Notes: generated by a model from the letters alone, not told the origin. A stretch of DNA of 29,624 bases from Bacillota bacterium (GCA_023395775.1 JAEWYA010000192.1:1-29624), one strand, 5' to 3'; shown: positions 21,363 to 29,490, counted from the first letter of the stretch. A program made the numbers and translations.

Positions 21363-22865
21363 TTATCTGCGTCCCATAAGCGCCGCTTTTTCAAGTACGC
21401 CTCCCGACGAGGAATATATCTCTTTAAAAAGCTGATAGAATTCCTGATATCGCTCATGGTTTTCGGCGATGGGCTCCACCATCCAATCATGGTATCTTAC
21501 CATCGCACGGCACGCCTGCGCCACAGAGGCATACTGTCCGCAGCCTACCGCCGCGCAGACACAGGCGCCCAAGCAGGCTTGTTCTTCCGACTGCGCCACC
21601 TTTAAGGGAATCCCAAAAACGTCCGCCTGAATTTGTCTCCACACGCGGCTGCGGGAGCCGCCGCCGGAGGAAATCAAAACGTCTGCGTGCAAATCCAGAC
21701 TCCGGCAGATTTCCAGACATTGATACAACGCATAGGTGACACCCTCCATCACGGCCCGGCTCATACATGCGCGAGTCGTATCCAAATTGGCGCCGATAAA
21801 CGCGCCGCTGATATTGGGGTTCAGGTGGGGAGTGCGCTCCCCATTCAGATAGGGCAAAAATATCAACCCTCTGCTTCCCACCGGAACTTTTTCCACGCTT
21901 GCGTTCAGAGCATCGTAACTTTTATTCCGAATAATACTGCGCCACCAGCTCAGGCTGAGACCGGCATTCATAATGGCGCCGTATAAGATCCAGGTGTTTT
22001 TATCAAACCCGTAGAACATATTTGTATTGAGCGCGGGATTCAGCAGCGGCGCCGCGCTTTGGAAGCACACCTGGCCGCTTGTACCGATATTCAACGTGGC
22101 GGCCGTATCATCAACAGCCCCGTTGCCAAGGCGCTGCATAACCTGATCGCCGCCGCCCGCAACAACCTTCGTCCTGGTGGAAAGTCCCGTCTGCGCGGCT
22201 GCCTCCGGGCTTACGGTTCCCACTGCGGCATAGCTGTCATAGCAGGGCGGGAACCACTCCCCCGGCAAGTGAAACGCTTTTAGAATTTTCTTGTTCCAGC
22301 AGGAATTTTTCAAATCAAAGGCCAGGGTCGCCCCGGCGTCGGAATAATCGCTGGTGAGCTCTCCCGTGAGCCGGAATTTAATATAATCCTTGGGCAGACA
22401 AACTTTTTCGATCTTCGCGTAGTTTTCAGGTTCTTCGTCCCGGACCCACAGCAGGCTGGGCAGGAGAAATCCGGTGAAAACGGGATTCATCAGCTCGTCC
22501 CGCACGCCCTGCGGCCCCAGCGTACGCGTGATTTCTGCAAGCTGCCTGGTAGAACGGGCGTCGCAGTGTAAAATCGCCCTGCGAACAGGCTCGCCGTGAG
22601 CTCCCAGCGCAACCAGCCCGTGCATCTGTCCCGAAAACCCGATCCCTTCGATCTGATCCCCTGACAGGTGCGTTTCCTTCAGCACGGCACGAATGGTCTC
22701 CACAGCCGCGGACCACCATTCCTCCGGATCCTGCTCGGCATAGCCGCTGCACGGGGAGCTGAACTGATAGTTTTTCGCGCAGCCGGCAAGTACGACTCCC
22801 TTTTCGTCGGCAAGAATTGTTTTCAAGCTGGAGGTTCCCACGTCAACGCCCATATAATATGCCAT
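21363..22865 (-). CDS. xylB: FGGY-family carbohydrate kinase, xylulokinase-like
   Basis: This 500-residue ATP-dependent sugar kinase aligns well by eye with XylB. Matches are MGVDVGTSSLKTILADEKG, GFSGQMHGLVAL (xylulokinase-type), LLPSLLWVRDEEPE, VCLPKDYIKFRLTGE, VVAGGGDQ with the catalytic Asp, FLPYLNGERTPHLNP and ISSGGGSRSRVWRQ. It probably phosphorylates D-xylulose (from the lyxose isomerase) or a similar ketose. I chose ATG 22865 (MAYYMGVDV), with GTGGAG upstream, over an extended frame to 22919. It follows the ADP-kinase gene by 46 bases. Confidence 0.88.
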   Translation of the reverse strand: MAYYMGVDVGTSSLKTILADEKGVVLAGCAKNYQFSSPCSGYAEQDPEEWWSAAVETIRAVLKETHLSGDQIEGIGFSGQMHGLVALGAHGEPVRRAILHCDARSTRQLAEITRTLGPQGVRDELMNPVFTGFLLPSLLWVRDEEPENYAKIEKVCLPKDYIKFRLTGELTSDYSDAGATLAFDLKNSCWNKKILKAFHLPGEWFPPCYDSYAAVGTVSPEAAAQTGLSTRTKVVAGGGDQVMQRLGNGAVDDTAATLNIGTSGQVCFQSAAPLLNPALNTNMFYGFDKNTWILYGAIMNAGLSLSWWRSIIRNKSYDALNASVEKVPVGSRGLIFLPYLNGERTPHLNPNISGAFIGANLDTTRACMSRAVMEGVTYALYQCLEICRSLDLHADVLISSGGGSRSRVWRQIQADVFGIPLKVAQSEEQACLGACVCAAVGCGQYASVAQACRAMVRYHDWMVEPIAENHERYQEFYQLFKEIYSSSGGVLEKAALMGRR

Positions 22866-22911
22866 TTTATCCGCTCCACAGTTCATATTCTGGTTCCGTT
22901 GGCAGTCTTTT

Positions 22912-24234
22912 TCATGCAAAGCAAGTCAATACGCCGGCCACGAATGTGTCGCCCAAACCAATGGTACATTTGGGCTGCTCCAGATACCGGCTTGGAACGA
23001 CGATCAGCTGCTTTTCCGGATGGGTCTGACGCCAGGCGTCCACTTTCGCGTAAAACTCCAGGCCCGTTTCTGAGAACCCGTACTGAAGGCTCTCCCGGCA
23101 TTCTTTCAAATTCCCGTAATGTCCGACGCGCGCTCTTGTTCCGCTCAGTAAATTTCCGGCAGTCAGCCCCAGCTCAATGTCCACCGGAAGCTCTTCGCCA
23201 TAATAGGCGGAATAGTCCTTCGTATGCAGAATCATACCGCGTGTCCGATACAGGTTCAGTATAAATGCAAGACCGCGCACAATGCTGTCGAAATCGCTCT
23301 TGTCTGTGCGCATTCCCTCCAAAGCGGTGTGAGCCATGACTTCTTCTTCATTCATGCCAAGAATGTCAATGGAGGGGCCGAGCAGCTCAAATACGGTCTC
23401 ACGGACTTTGCCCGAGAGGTAATGTGCGCTTTCCAAATAGATAATCAGGTCCGGGTTGGCCGCCTTTAATCGCTGAAAATGTGCAATCAGGGGCTTAAGC
23501 TCATCCTGGGCGGTCTTCGGGTCCACAATGCTGTTGAAGCCAGAAATCGAAAGCGCGCGAATCTCTTTTGCATGTTCTTCCAAATAGGCGTAATACTCCG
23601 CATCCGCCCGGAAGTGCTTATGGATTGTGTCAAATTCCAGGATCAATCGGTTGGATTCAGGAGCGACATAGGTTTTGCCATCCACTGTAACCGTGGTTCC
23701 TTTGCTGTACTGACAGATAAAATGATAAACAGGCATATCATTGCCAGCTATGGCCGGAACTCTTACCAGGCATCCGTTTTTTACAGCCGTGATAGATGGA
23801 TAATCCAAAAATTCGCAGACCTGCCGGCACTTGTCGCTGATGTGAATTACAGCCGGGTATCCGATTGTGCCCAGTGCCGCGCCGCACTGCGCGCCCGTTC
23901 CGCCAAGGGCCTTTGCGGACTCGAAATGGTTGACCAGCCAATCGCAGATCTCAGGTGAAGAAATTTCCATCTCTCCGCCCAATCCATGAATGACATAATA
24001 AGCCAGGACACCGGCAAGGTCTTCCAAACTGTCGATTGTCTGACTCTCTTCAAATGCGGGAATCCCGCGTAGGTGCTGAGCGATCAGCGCATCGAATACG
24101 CTCTGTTCCCACATGAGCACTACGTCCAGATCACTTGTATAACCTATGGCGAGATGCGGTACTTTCGGATCCATACAGGAAGTGGTACGCATGCTCTGAT
24201 CCAAGAATTCTTCATAGCGGCTCCGATAGTCCAT
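22912..24234 (-). CDS. ADP-dependent glucokinase/phosphofructokinase-family protein
   Basis: This 440-residue protein resembles the ADP-dependent sugar kinases best known from archaea (ribokinase-like fold). The C-terminal catalytic motif GLGDTFVAG, the N-terminal IGYTSDLDVVLMWE, and the glycine-rich GGTGAQCGAALGTIGYP are visible. The family uses ADP instead of ATP to phosphorylate glucose or fructose-6-P. It is the first gene of the sugar locus, preceded by GGGAGGA and a good promoter. A ketose-phosphate substrate feeding the class II aldolase is a possible role, which is inference. Overall divergence means both the substrate and the phosphoryl donor are uncertain. Confidence 0.78.
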   Translation of the reverse strand: MDYRSRYEEFLDQSMRTTSCMDPKVPHLAIGYTSDLDVVLMWEQSVFDALIAQHLRGIPAFEESQTIDSLEDLAGVLAYYVIHGLGGEMEISSPEICDWLVNHFESAKALGGTGAQCGAALGTIGYPAVIHISDKCRQVCEFLDYPSITAVKNGCLVRVPAIAGNDMPVYHFICQYSKGTTVTVDGKTYVAPESNRLILEFDTIHKHFRADAEYYAYLEEHAKEIRALSISGFNSIVDPKTAQDELKPLIAHFQRLKAANPDLIIYLESAHYLSGKVRETVFELLGPSIDILGMNEEEVMAHTALEGMRTDKSDFDSIVRGLAFILNLYRTRGMILHTKDYSAYYGEELPVDIELGLTAGNLLSGTRARVGHYGNLKECRESLQYGFSETGLEFYAKVDAWRQTHPEKQLIVVPSRYLEQPKCTIGLGDTFVAGVLTCFA

Positions 24235-24276
24235 TTGACGCCAATTCCTCCCGCCGTAATCTGATTTTCAGGCTGT

Positions 24277-24297
24277 TGTGAAATGTAATTTTATTTC
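24277..24297. promoter_or_regulatory. Possible RpiR-type operator in the sugar-operon leader
   Basis: GAAAT-N8-ATTTC (24280-24297) preceded by TGT forms an inverted repeat just downstream of the predicted start site of the sugar operon. GAAA/TTTC inverted repeats are common among RpiR-family sites. TTTCACA, the reverse complement of its left half, recurs at 24457-24463 and twice at 17548-17582. Confidence 0.35.
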
Positions 24298-24314
24298 TTT
24301 TCGAATTTATGGCT

Positions 24315-24344
24315 ATTATACGCTGTCGCAGCTATTGCTTGCAA
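24315..24344 (-). promoter_or_regulatory. Probable promoter of the sugar locus
   Basis: On the minus strand TTGCAA (24344-24339) and a perfect TATAAT (24320-24315) are 18 bases apart, giving a leader of about 75 bases before the ADP-kinase start. The surrounding divergent region (24235-24770) is strongly AT-rich between 24280 and 24580. Confidence 0.6.
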
Positions 24345-24520
24345 TGCACAAAACAACCTATTTTTTTAAAATTTTTATGTTGTTTTGACAAGTATTCACC
24401 GAGTATCCGAAAAATTATCGTATAGATTCAAAGTAAAAGGGAGCAAAAAAATAATATTTCACACATGGTTTTTCATGGTGGATCCGCTCTTTTTAAATTT
24501 CTGAAAAAATTTAATTTCTT

Positions 24521-24534
24521 TGTAAACGTTCTAT
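24521..24534. promoter_or_regulatory. Putative catabolite-responsive (cre) element
   Basis: TGTAAACGTTCTAT matches the Bacillota CcpA consensus TGWAARCGYTWNCW at 12 of 14 positions. It lies four bases upstream of the -35 of the rpiR promoter. The match is suggestive only; no ccpA gene is in the window. Confidence 0.4.
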
Positions 24535-24537
24535 GTC

Positions 24538-24566
24538 TTGATTTTTAAAAACTTTTTCCTTATACT
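24538..24566 (+). promoter_or_regulatory. Probable promoter of the RpiR-family regulator gene
   Basis: TTGATT (24538-24543) and TATACT (24561-24566) are separated by exactly 17 bases. Transcription would start near 24573, leaving an unusually long leader of about 200 bases that contains the hairpin at 24602-24652. Confidence 0.6.
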
Positions 24567-24601
24567 TTGAGCATAACAATCCCAGCAAAAAGGAGTATAC
24601 C

Positions 24602-24652
24602 CCGCTCCGGCACGCGGAGGATTTTTTCCGTGCCTGCCGGCGAGCGGCTTTT
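24602..24652 (+). terminator. Strong hairpin with T-run inside the rpiR leader (attenuator-like)
   Basis: CCGCTC/GAGCGG (24602-24607 with 24642-24647) and CGGCA/TGCCG (24608-24612 with 24635-24639) stack with a two-base bulge, with further pairing CGGA/TCCG inside. CTTTT follows at 24648-24652. It lies about 30 bases after the predicted start site and 118 before the start codon. It could attenuate the gene or end a short independent RNA of about 80 nt. No ORF is evident in 24653-24770. Confidence 0.45.
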
Positions 24653-24770
24653 GCGTTACCCTCCATCTCCGGATAAAGTTCCAGAACTGTGCCTTGATCC
24701 GCCCCGATAGGCGTCTTACAGTAAAAATGTCAATTGCTAATGTGTTGTGTATTGGAAAGGAACCGGTTGA

Positions 24771-25604
24771 ATGAGTGAGAAATCTGTTTTGGAAGTTATA
24801 AAGGAGAATTACGGCAAAATCTATACCGCGGAACGCAAGGTTGCTTCATACGTATTGGCTCACCCTACGGAAACGATCAATATCAACGTGGCGCAGCTTG
24901 CGCGCAGAAGCGGAGTAAGCGATGCCACGGTTATCCGTATGTGCCATCATTTGGGTTATGAAGGGTACTATCAGCTTCGTCTGTCGCTTGCAAAAGATGT
25001 CGGTCGAAACGATCCCGATGATGAGGGGGTACAGAAGCAGCCGAATGCAATCCAGCTCCTTTTTAACGGATACGCACAAAAGCTGCTGGATGTGGGGGAA
25101 TGCATCAACGGAGAAGCGGTGCGAGCCAGCGTTGAGTTAATCAAGCAAGCCAACGAAATCTACATAATCGGCGTTGGCAATACCATGCCGCTGGTTCTGT
25201 ACATGGGGTTTCGCCTGGGGCGCTTGGGAATTCGCTGCATCTATGACGTTGCTCCCGAATACTTTATGAACCATATTAATCTGGCTACCGACGGGGACAT
25301 TGTAATTGCCATATCGCATTCCGGCAGCTCCAAGCAAATCATACAGGGCATGAAGCTGGCAAAAGAAAAAGGGTTGAAGATGATTGCAATTACTTCGTCC
25401 GTGCAGTCTCCCGTCTATGAACTGGCGGACTATCCTCTGCTCTCGGCGGGATACGAAGAATCCTTCAACTGCTACAAGAGTTATGCGCATTTGAGAGAAA
25501 CGGCTGTGATTGACGCTCTGTTGGAGCTTCTAACCAACTGGGAGGCAATCCAGCGCAGCGGCGCCGATCTTCCGGAAATGATTCTTGCCGAATATAAATA
25601 TTAA
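24771..25604 (+). CDS. RpiR-family transcriptional regulator (HTH plus SIS domain)
   Basis: This 277-residue regulator has an N-terminal RpiR helix-turn-helix (about 1-80: ERKVASYVLAHPTETININV, VSDATVIRMCHHLGYEGY) and a C-terminal SIS sugar-phosphate-binding domain (about 120-250: IYIIGVGNTMPLVLYMGFRL, DIVIAISHSGSSKQIIQG, MIAITSSVQSPVYELADYPL). It is divergent from the sugar locus across a 536-base control region, so it most likely senses a phosphorylated intermediate of that pathway and regulates both directions. AAAGGAAC lies seven bases before the ATG. A terminator follows at 25700. Confidence 0.9.
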   Translation: MSEKSVLEVIKENYGKIYTAERKVASYVLAHPTETININVAQLARRSGVSDATVIRMCHHLGYEGYYQLRLSLAKDVGRNDPDDEGVQKQPNAIQLLFNGYAQKLLDVGECINGEAVRASVELIKQANEIYIIGVGNTMPLVLYMGFRLGRLGIRCIYDVAPEYFMNHINLATDGDIVIAISHSGSSKQIIQGMKLAKEKGLKMIAITSSVQSPVYELADYPLLSAGYEESFNCYKSYAHLRETAVIDALLELLTNWEAIQRSGADLPEMILAEYKY

Positions 25605-25699
25605 GGCGGCACAAAGACCGCCATGCTGCACGCCTCTATTGCGGGCGGCGCAGGATATTCCGGGTTTCCATTTTCACAGGCGCGCAGAAGATTTTATTG

Positions 25700-25732
25700 G
25701 CGGCAGCGGCTAAATCCGCTGTCGTCTTTTTA
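25700..25732 (+). terminator. Intrinsic terminator after the RpiR-family gene
   Basis: GGCAGCGG and CCGCTGTC (25702-25709 with 25716-25723) pair over eight bases, one a G-U, with a six-base loop, followed by GTCTTTTTAT. A smaller GGCGG/CCGCC hairpin lies directly after the stop codon (25605-25622). The remaining 25733-25902 is non-coding and shows no promoter I would defend. Confidence 0.75.
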
Positions 25733-25902
25733 TCGGCATAACACCGGCTGTGCCGTCTGGGCATGAGATTGCAAAGATTACCCTCTGTATTTTTTCCGTT
25801 TGCTTTTTATGTCTTTCGATTTTTATCCGGTTCGACGGAAAAGGCATCCTTTTTTCAGTGCTTGTCTGTAAAATATAGGAAACTATACAGGGGGGCGTTT
25901 TC

Positions 25903-26763
25903 ATGGAATTGGAACAGCGGGTCCTTATGCTGCCCATTGGGAGTGTTTCTCCCAACCCGGCCCAGCCAAGGCAGGTCTTCGACCCGACAACGCTGGAAGC
26001 GCTGGCCGCCTCCATCCGAGAAAACGGAATTTTGCAGCCCCTGACCGTACGCCGCCGGGGGGAAGACCAATGGGAACTGGTGGCGGGCGAGCGGCGGCTC
26101 CGGGCGGCAAAACTGGCGGGTCTTTCCAATGTCCCATGCCTCGAATGGTCCGCCAACGACGCTGGGTCTGCTCTTCTGGCGCTGGTAGAAAATTTGCAGC
26201 GGGAGGACCTGCACTACTTCGAAGAGGCAGACGCCATCTCCGCCTTTGTTCAAAAGACCGGCATGACACAGGAGGCCGCGGCTAAAAAGCTGGGCCTGTC
26301 CCCCTCCGCCCTGGCCAACAAGCTGCGGCTGCTGCGGCTGTCTCCGGAATGCCGCCGGGTTCTGACGGAGAGCGGCCTGACCGAGCGCCACGCCCGGGTA
26401 CTGCTGCGTCTTGACAGCGAGAATGAGCGGCTGGCGGCGGTAAAGCACGCAGCTGCGGCAGGGCTGAACGTGGCCCAGACGGAGCAGTATGTCCAGCGGC
26501 GGATCGAGGCCCTAAGGCACCTGCCGCTCAAAGGACGGCGTGCATATATCATCAAGGACGTACGGCTGTTCCTCAACAGTGTTGACCACGGACTGCAGAT
26601 TATCCAAAGTGCCGGAATCGACGCCAAAAGCCAACGGGAGGAAACGGACGAGGCCATTATTTTAACCATCCGCATTCCCAGAGATATTCATGTCAAAGCG
26701 CCTGCATTGTTACAGGATTGTAACGTCATTCCTCCAAAAACGTGTTATACTGATGTCGGTTAA
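25903..26763 (+). CDS. ParB/Noc-family chromosome-associated protein
   Basis: This 286-residue protein has the ParB N-terminal CTP-binding domain (LPIGSVSPNPAQPRQVFD, then ENGILQPLTV and the P-motif GERRLRAAKLAG), the central LLALVENLQREDLHYFEEAD, and a helix-turn-helix (MTQEAAAKKLGLSPSALANK). In Bacillota this family covers Spo0J (chromosome partition) and Noc (nucleoid occlusion). No ParA/Soj or rsmG gene is adjacent, so the split from the usual Noc or parAB setting is notable. CAGGGGGG lies upstream of the ATG. The VanW-domain gene starts 40 bases downstream on the same strand. Confidence 0.88.
   Translation: MELEQRVLMLPIGSVSPNPAQPRQVFDPTTLEALAASIRENGILQPLTVRRRGEDQWELVAGERRLRAAKLAGLSNVPCLEWSANDAGSALLALVENLQREDLHYFEEADAISAFVQKTGMTQEAAAKKLGLSPSALANKLRLLRLSPECRRVLTESGLTERHARVLLRLDSENERLAAVKHAAAAGLNVAQTEQYVQRRIEALRHLPLKGRRAYIIKDVRLFLNSVDHGLQIIQSAGIDAKSQREETDEAIILTIRIPRDIHVKAPALLQDCNVIPPKTCYTDVG
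26746..26751 (+). promoter_or_regulatory. Possible extended -10 box for the VanW-domain gene
   Basis: TGTTATACT gives a TG-extended -10 (TATACT) inside the last codons of the Noc-like gene, 52 bases before the VanW start. The upstream TTGTAA is too far (more than 20 bases) for a standard -35, so this is tentative. Confidence 0.3.
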
Positions 26764-26803
26764 GAGCTTTTTGTTCCAATTCAGAACGCGCAGGGAGGAA
26801 CCA

Positions 26804-28612
26804 ATGGATACTGTGGTCGTGCAGGAGCAGCAGAAAAAGCATTCCAGACTGTCCGTCGCCATACCCTTCTTACTGCTGGGTGCTCTGGCGGCTGGATATG
26901 CGGGGCTGTGCGCCTACGCTGCCAACAGCGGTGTCATCTGGAAGAATACCGAAGTTCTGGGCCAGGATCTGGGCGGTCTGACGGTGACCCAAGCCGCGCG
27001 GAAGCTGGATAAGGCCCTTCCGAGCCTGAAAATTGGCGTTTACCTCTATGATGCGGCCCTGGATGAGATTCCGGAGCGGGCCTCCGCGCCGGACGCCTAC
27101 ATTGCTCTGTCCGACCTGGGCGTCACAACCGACACCTCAGCTCTTGCGCAGAGCGCCTATCAGAAAAATTTGCAGGGCAGCCTTCTCACGCTCGGTTGGC
27201 GATACCTGACCAATTCCGGCGCCTCCTGTGACGCCGCGGACATGATTTCCCCGGACGCGGAGCAGACCCTTTCGTCTGCTCAGACCACGGCAGATTCCCT
27301 CTCCTATTCCAGTCAGAACACCTCCTATGAGATGGAGGATTCCGCCCTGCTGATCCATATGGCAAAGGATGGTCGGACCGTCGACTCGGAAAAGCTGGCG
27401 CAGGAGCTGGAGGATGGCAGCTGGGACCGCGATCTCTCTTTGGACGCACCCTATGCCACGGAGAGCGCTCAAACCATGACCGCCCAGCAGGTCTACGATC
27501 AGGTCTCCGGCGAAATGAAAAACGCCGGGTATAACGCCGCCACCCGGAGCATCATTCCCGAGAAGACCGGCGCAGAATTCGACGTGGCCCAGGCGCAGTC
27601 CATGATGGACTCCGCGGCCCCCGGTGACACACTGGAAATTCCGGCCGTCATCGAATATCCCGCCGTCACGGCGGAGCAGCTGAAGCCCGTTCTGTTCCGG
27701 GACCTGCTGGGGTCCTATACCACCCATGTGGGCGGCAGCGCCGCCCGCATCAGCAATGTGAAGCTGGCTTCCGCCTCCGTCAGCGGGACGGTTTTGAACA
27801 GCGGTGATATCTTTGACTACAACGAGGTGGTGGGCCAGCGGACAACCGCCCGGGGCTATCAGCCCGCGCCCGCCTATGTGCAGGGCGAGACGGTGGACGA
27901 GATTGGCGGCGGCGTGTGCCAGCCGTCCTCCACGCTTTATCTGGCCACGCTGAAGTCGAATCTGGAGATCGTGGAGCGGTACGCCCACCGCTATGTTCCC
28001 GCGTATATCCCAAAGGGCATGGACGCCACCGTCAGCTGGGGCGGCCCTAATTACCGTTTCCGCAACAACACGGATTATCCTGTCAAAATTCAATCCGTGT
28101 ATTCCAAGGGCTACCTTACCATGACGCTGTACGGCACCAAGACCGACGACGTCACCGTGAAGATGACCAACAAAGTCCTCTCTACCACGGAATACAAGAC
28201 CGTATACGAGGACGACCCAACCCTCCCCGCCGGGGCGGAGAAGGTGAAGACCACTCCCTACACGGGCTACAAGGTGGAGACTTACCGCAATCTCTATGAC
28301 GGCAGCGGGAAGCTCATCTCCAGCAACTTTGAAGCCAGCAGTGACTACAAGGTCCGCAACAAGGTCATTTCAAAGGGACCCGCTCTGCCCAGCGTCCCTA
28401 CCGGGGGGACCTCCTCTGAGGTTCCTGTGCCGGAGACACCCTCTACAACTCCGGAGACCGGCACGGAGACAGGCGCCACGCCGGAGACGCCCTCTACTGC
28501 TCCCGAAAACGGCGCCACCCCGGTGACGCCTGAGACGCCCATCCCCTCAGAGGAAAGCAATCCCGGCGGGACCGATCCCAATGCAGTGATTTCCCCGCTT
28601 CCTGCCGCATGA
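26804..28612 (+). CDS. VanW-domain cell-surface protein with PG-binding-like region and Pro/Thr-rich tail
   Basis: This 602-residue protein has a short cytoplasmic start, one N-terminal membrane anchor (about 17-38: IPFLLLGALAAGYAGLCAYA), an extracellular region resembling PG_binding_4, and a VanW domain (about 305-430). The last shows GTVLNSGDIFDYNEVVGQRT, GGGVCQPSSTLYLATL and YRFRNNTDYPVKI. A G5-like stretch follows (TEYKTVYEDDPTLPAGAEKV), then a low-complexity Pro/Glu/Thr tail from about 540. VanW-like proteins are linked to the cell wall, but their activity is unsettled. Start 26804 has GGGAGGAA four bases upstream. The longer frame from 26690 would overlap the Noc-like gene. A strong terminator follows. 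Confidence 0.87.
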   Translation: MDTVVVQEQQKKHSRLSVAIPFLLLGALAAGYAGLCAYAANSGVIWKNTEVLGQDLGGLTVTQAARKLDKALPSLKIGVYLYDAALDEIPERASAPDAYIALSDLGVTTDTSALAQSAYQKNLQGSLLTLGWRYLTNSGASCDAADMISPDAEQTLSSAQTTADSLSYSSQNTSYEMEDSALLIHMAKDGRTVDSEKLAQELEDGSWDRDLSLDAPYATESAQTMTAQQVYDQVSGEMKNAGYNAATRSIIPEKTGAEFDVAQAQSMMDSAAPGDTLEIPAVIEYPAVTAEQLKPVLFRDLLGSYTTHVGGSAARISNVKLASASVSGTVLNSGDIFDYNEVVGQRTTARGYQPAPAYVQGETVDEIGGGVCQPSSTLYLATLKSNLEIVERYAHRYVPAYIPKGMDATVSWGGPNYRFRNNTDYPVKIQSVYSKGYLTMTLYGTKTDDVTVKMTNKVLSTTEYKTVYEDDPTLPAGAEKVKTTPYTGYKVETYRNLYDGSGKLISSNFEASSDYKVRNKVISKGPALPSVPTGGTSSEVPVPETPSTTPETGTETGATPETPSTAPENGATPVTPETPIPSEESNPGGTDPNAVISPLPAA

Positions 28613-28630
28613 TTTGATAACAAATAGGAC

Positions 28631-28684
28631 CAGTCCCCCATTCAAAATACAATTTGTATTTTGAATGGGGGACTGCTTTTTTTA
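28631..28684 (+). terminator. Intrinsic terminator with a 22-bp perfect stem
   Basis: Bases 28631-28652 are perfectly complementary to 28654-28675, followed by a run of eight T (28677-28684). It ends the Noc/VanW unit. The stem is unusually long and symmetrical for a bacterial terminator. From 28685 to 28788 I see nothing coding or structured. Confidence 0.88.
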
Positions 28685-28788
28685 TTCAGGCGGGGTTACC
28701 GCGCGCTGCGGCGGCTGTCAACGACATGCGGCTCCCCGGAAAAGCTCGTCGCTGTGTCCTGGGCATCTCGCAAAAACGGTGCGCACGA

Positions 28789-29490
28789 TTACCTTTTCGC
28801 GTTACTCCACCGTTTCAGCGTGGGAAAATACTCCAGCATCTTTTTGCGGGCCTGCTCCCGATCGGTATAGAGCTTTTTCCCCTCTTCCGTGTCCAGACAG
28901 AAGTCAATCATTTCCTCCATGGTGCAATCGGCAGTGAAAGCGCCCTTTTGATAGCAGTAGCAGCAGTAGTCGGCGCTCCTGCTCCCGTCCTTCTCCGTAC
29001 CGCGCAGTTCGTCGCCGGTCATGGGCATTCCGCAGGACTGGCAGAGATCGGCTAATCCGATGCAGATGCTGATGTCTGCCTGACCGTCCGGGCCCAGCTG
29101 GCCGTATTCCTCAAAATCCACCTGACAGGCCCGAGGCAGCGGCTCCGCCCAGATCTTGTCCCAAGCGTCGGCGGTCGCTTTTTGCACGTCGCCATGAAAT
29201 GTGAACTTGGCGTATTTTCCGCCGGGGATGACGATCCTTTGAAACCCCTCCGGGCACTCCCCGCTCTCCGTGGCGGCAAACATATCATAGCTGCCGTCGG
29301 ACCAGTCATAATTCGTATACAGGCCCAGACAGGGCGCGTCGGGCGCGCTGTTCAGCTTTGCCCGCTCGCTGCCCAGAAAAGCGCCCCAGACGCCGCTGAT
29401 TTTCTGCACCATATCCGGCGCGTCATTGCGGACGCGAGTCCCCATGCCTACCACCGTGCGGGCCTTCAGCTCTACGATCTCATATTCCAT
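28789..29490 (-). CDS. GyrI-like effector-binding protein with C-terminal zinc ribbon
   Basis: This 233-residue protein begins with a GyrI/AraC-type effector-binding domain (about 1-145: YEIVELKARTVVGMGTRVRN, LGLYTNYDW, IVIPGGKYAKFTFHG). It lacks any DNA-binding domain. The C terminus holds a zinc ribbon (CQSCGMPM, then YCCYCYQKGAF) followed by MEEMIDFCL and a Lys/Arg-rich end, the arrangement seen in putative zinc-ribbon proteins of gut Bacillota. A small-molecule sensor or stress role is possible but unproven. I prefer ATG 29490 (MEYEIVEL), with GAGG nine bases upstream, over 29499, where the same site would be too close. Confidence 0.82.
   Translation of the reverse strand: MEYEIVELKARTVVGMGTRVRNDAPDMVQKISGVWGAFLGSERAKLNSAPDAPCLGLYTNYDWSDGSYDMFAATESGECPEGFQRIVIPGGKYAKFTFHGDVQKATADAWDKIWAEPLPRACQVDFEEYGQLGPDGQADISICIGLADLCQSCGMPMTGDELRGTEKDGSRSADYCCYCYQKGAFTADCTMEEMIDFCLDTEEGKKLYTDREQARKKMLEYFPTLKRWSNAKR

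Noticed and set aside
25862..25889. TTGTCT-N16-TATACA promoter-like pair before the Noc-like gene
   Set aside because: The start site would fall within or after the ribosome binding site at about 25889-25895, leaving no usable leader.
27137..28093. 318-residue minus-strand frame
   Set aside because: Antisense to the VanW-domain gene, with no family features.
28631..28675. Long perfect inverted repeat considered as a mobile repeat or MITE end
   Set aside because: A U-run follows immediately and it lies right after a stop codon, so an intrinsic terminator explains it; no target duplication or second copy was seen in the window.
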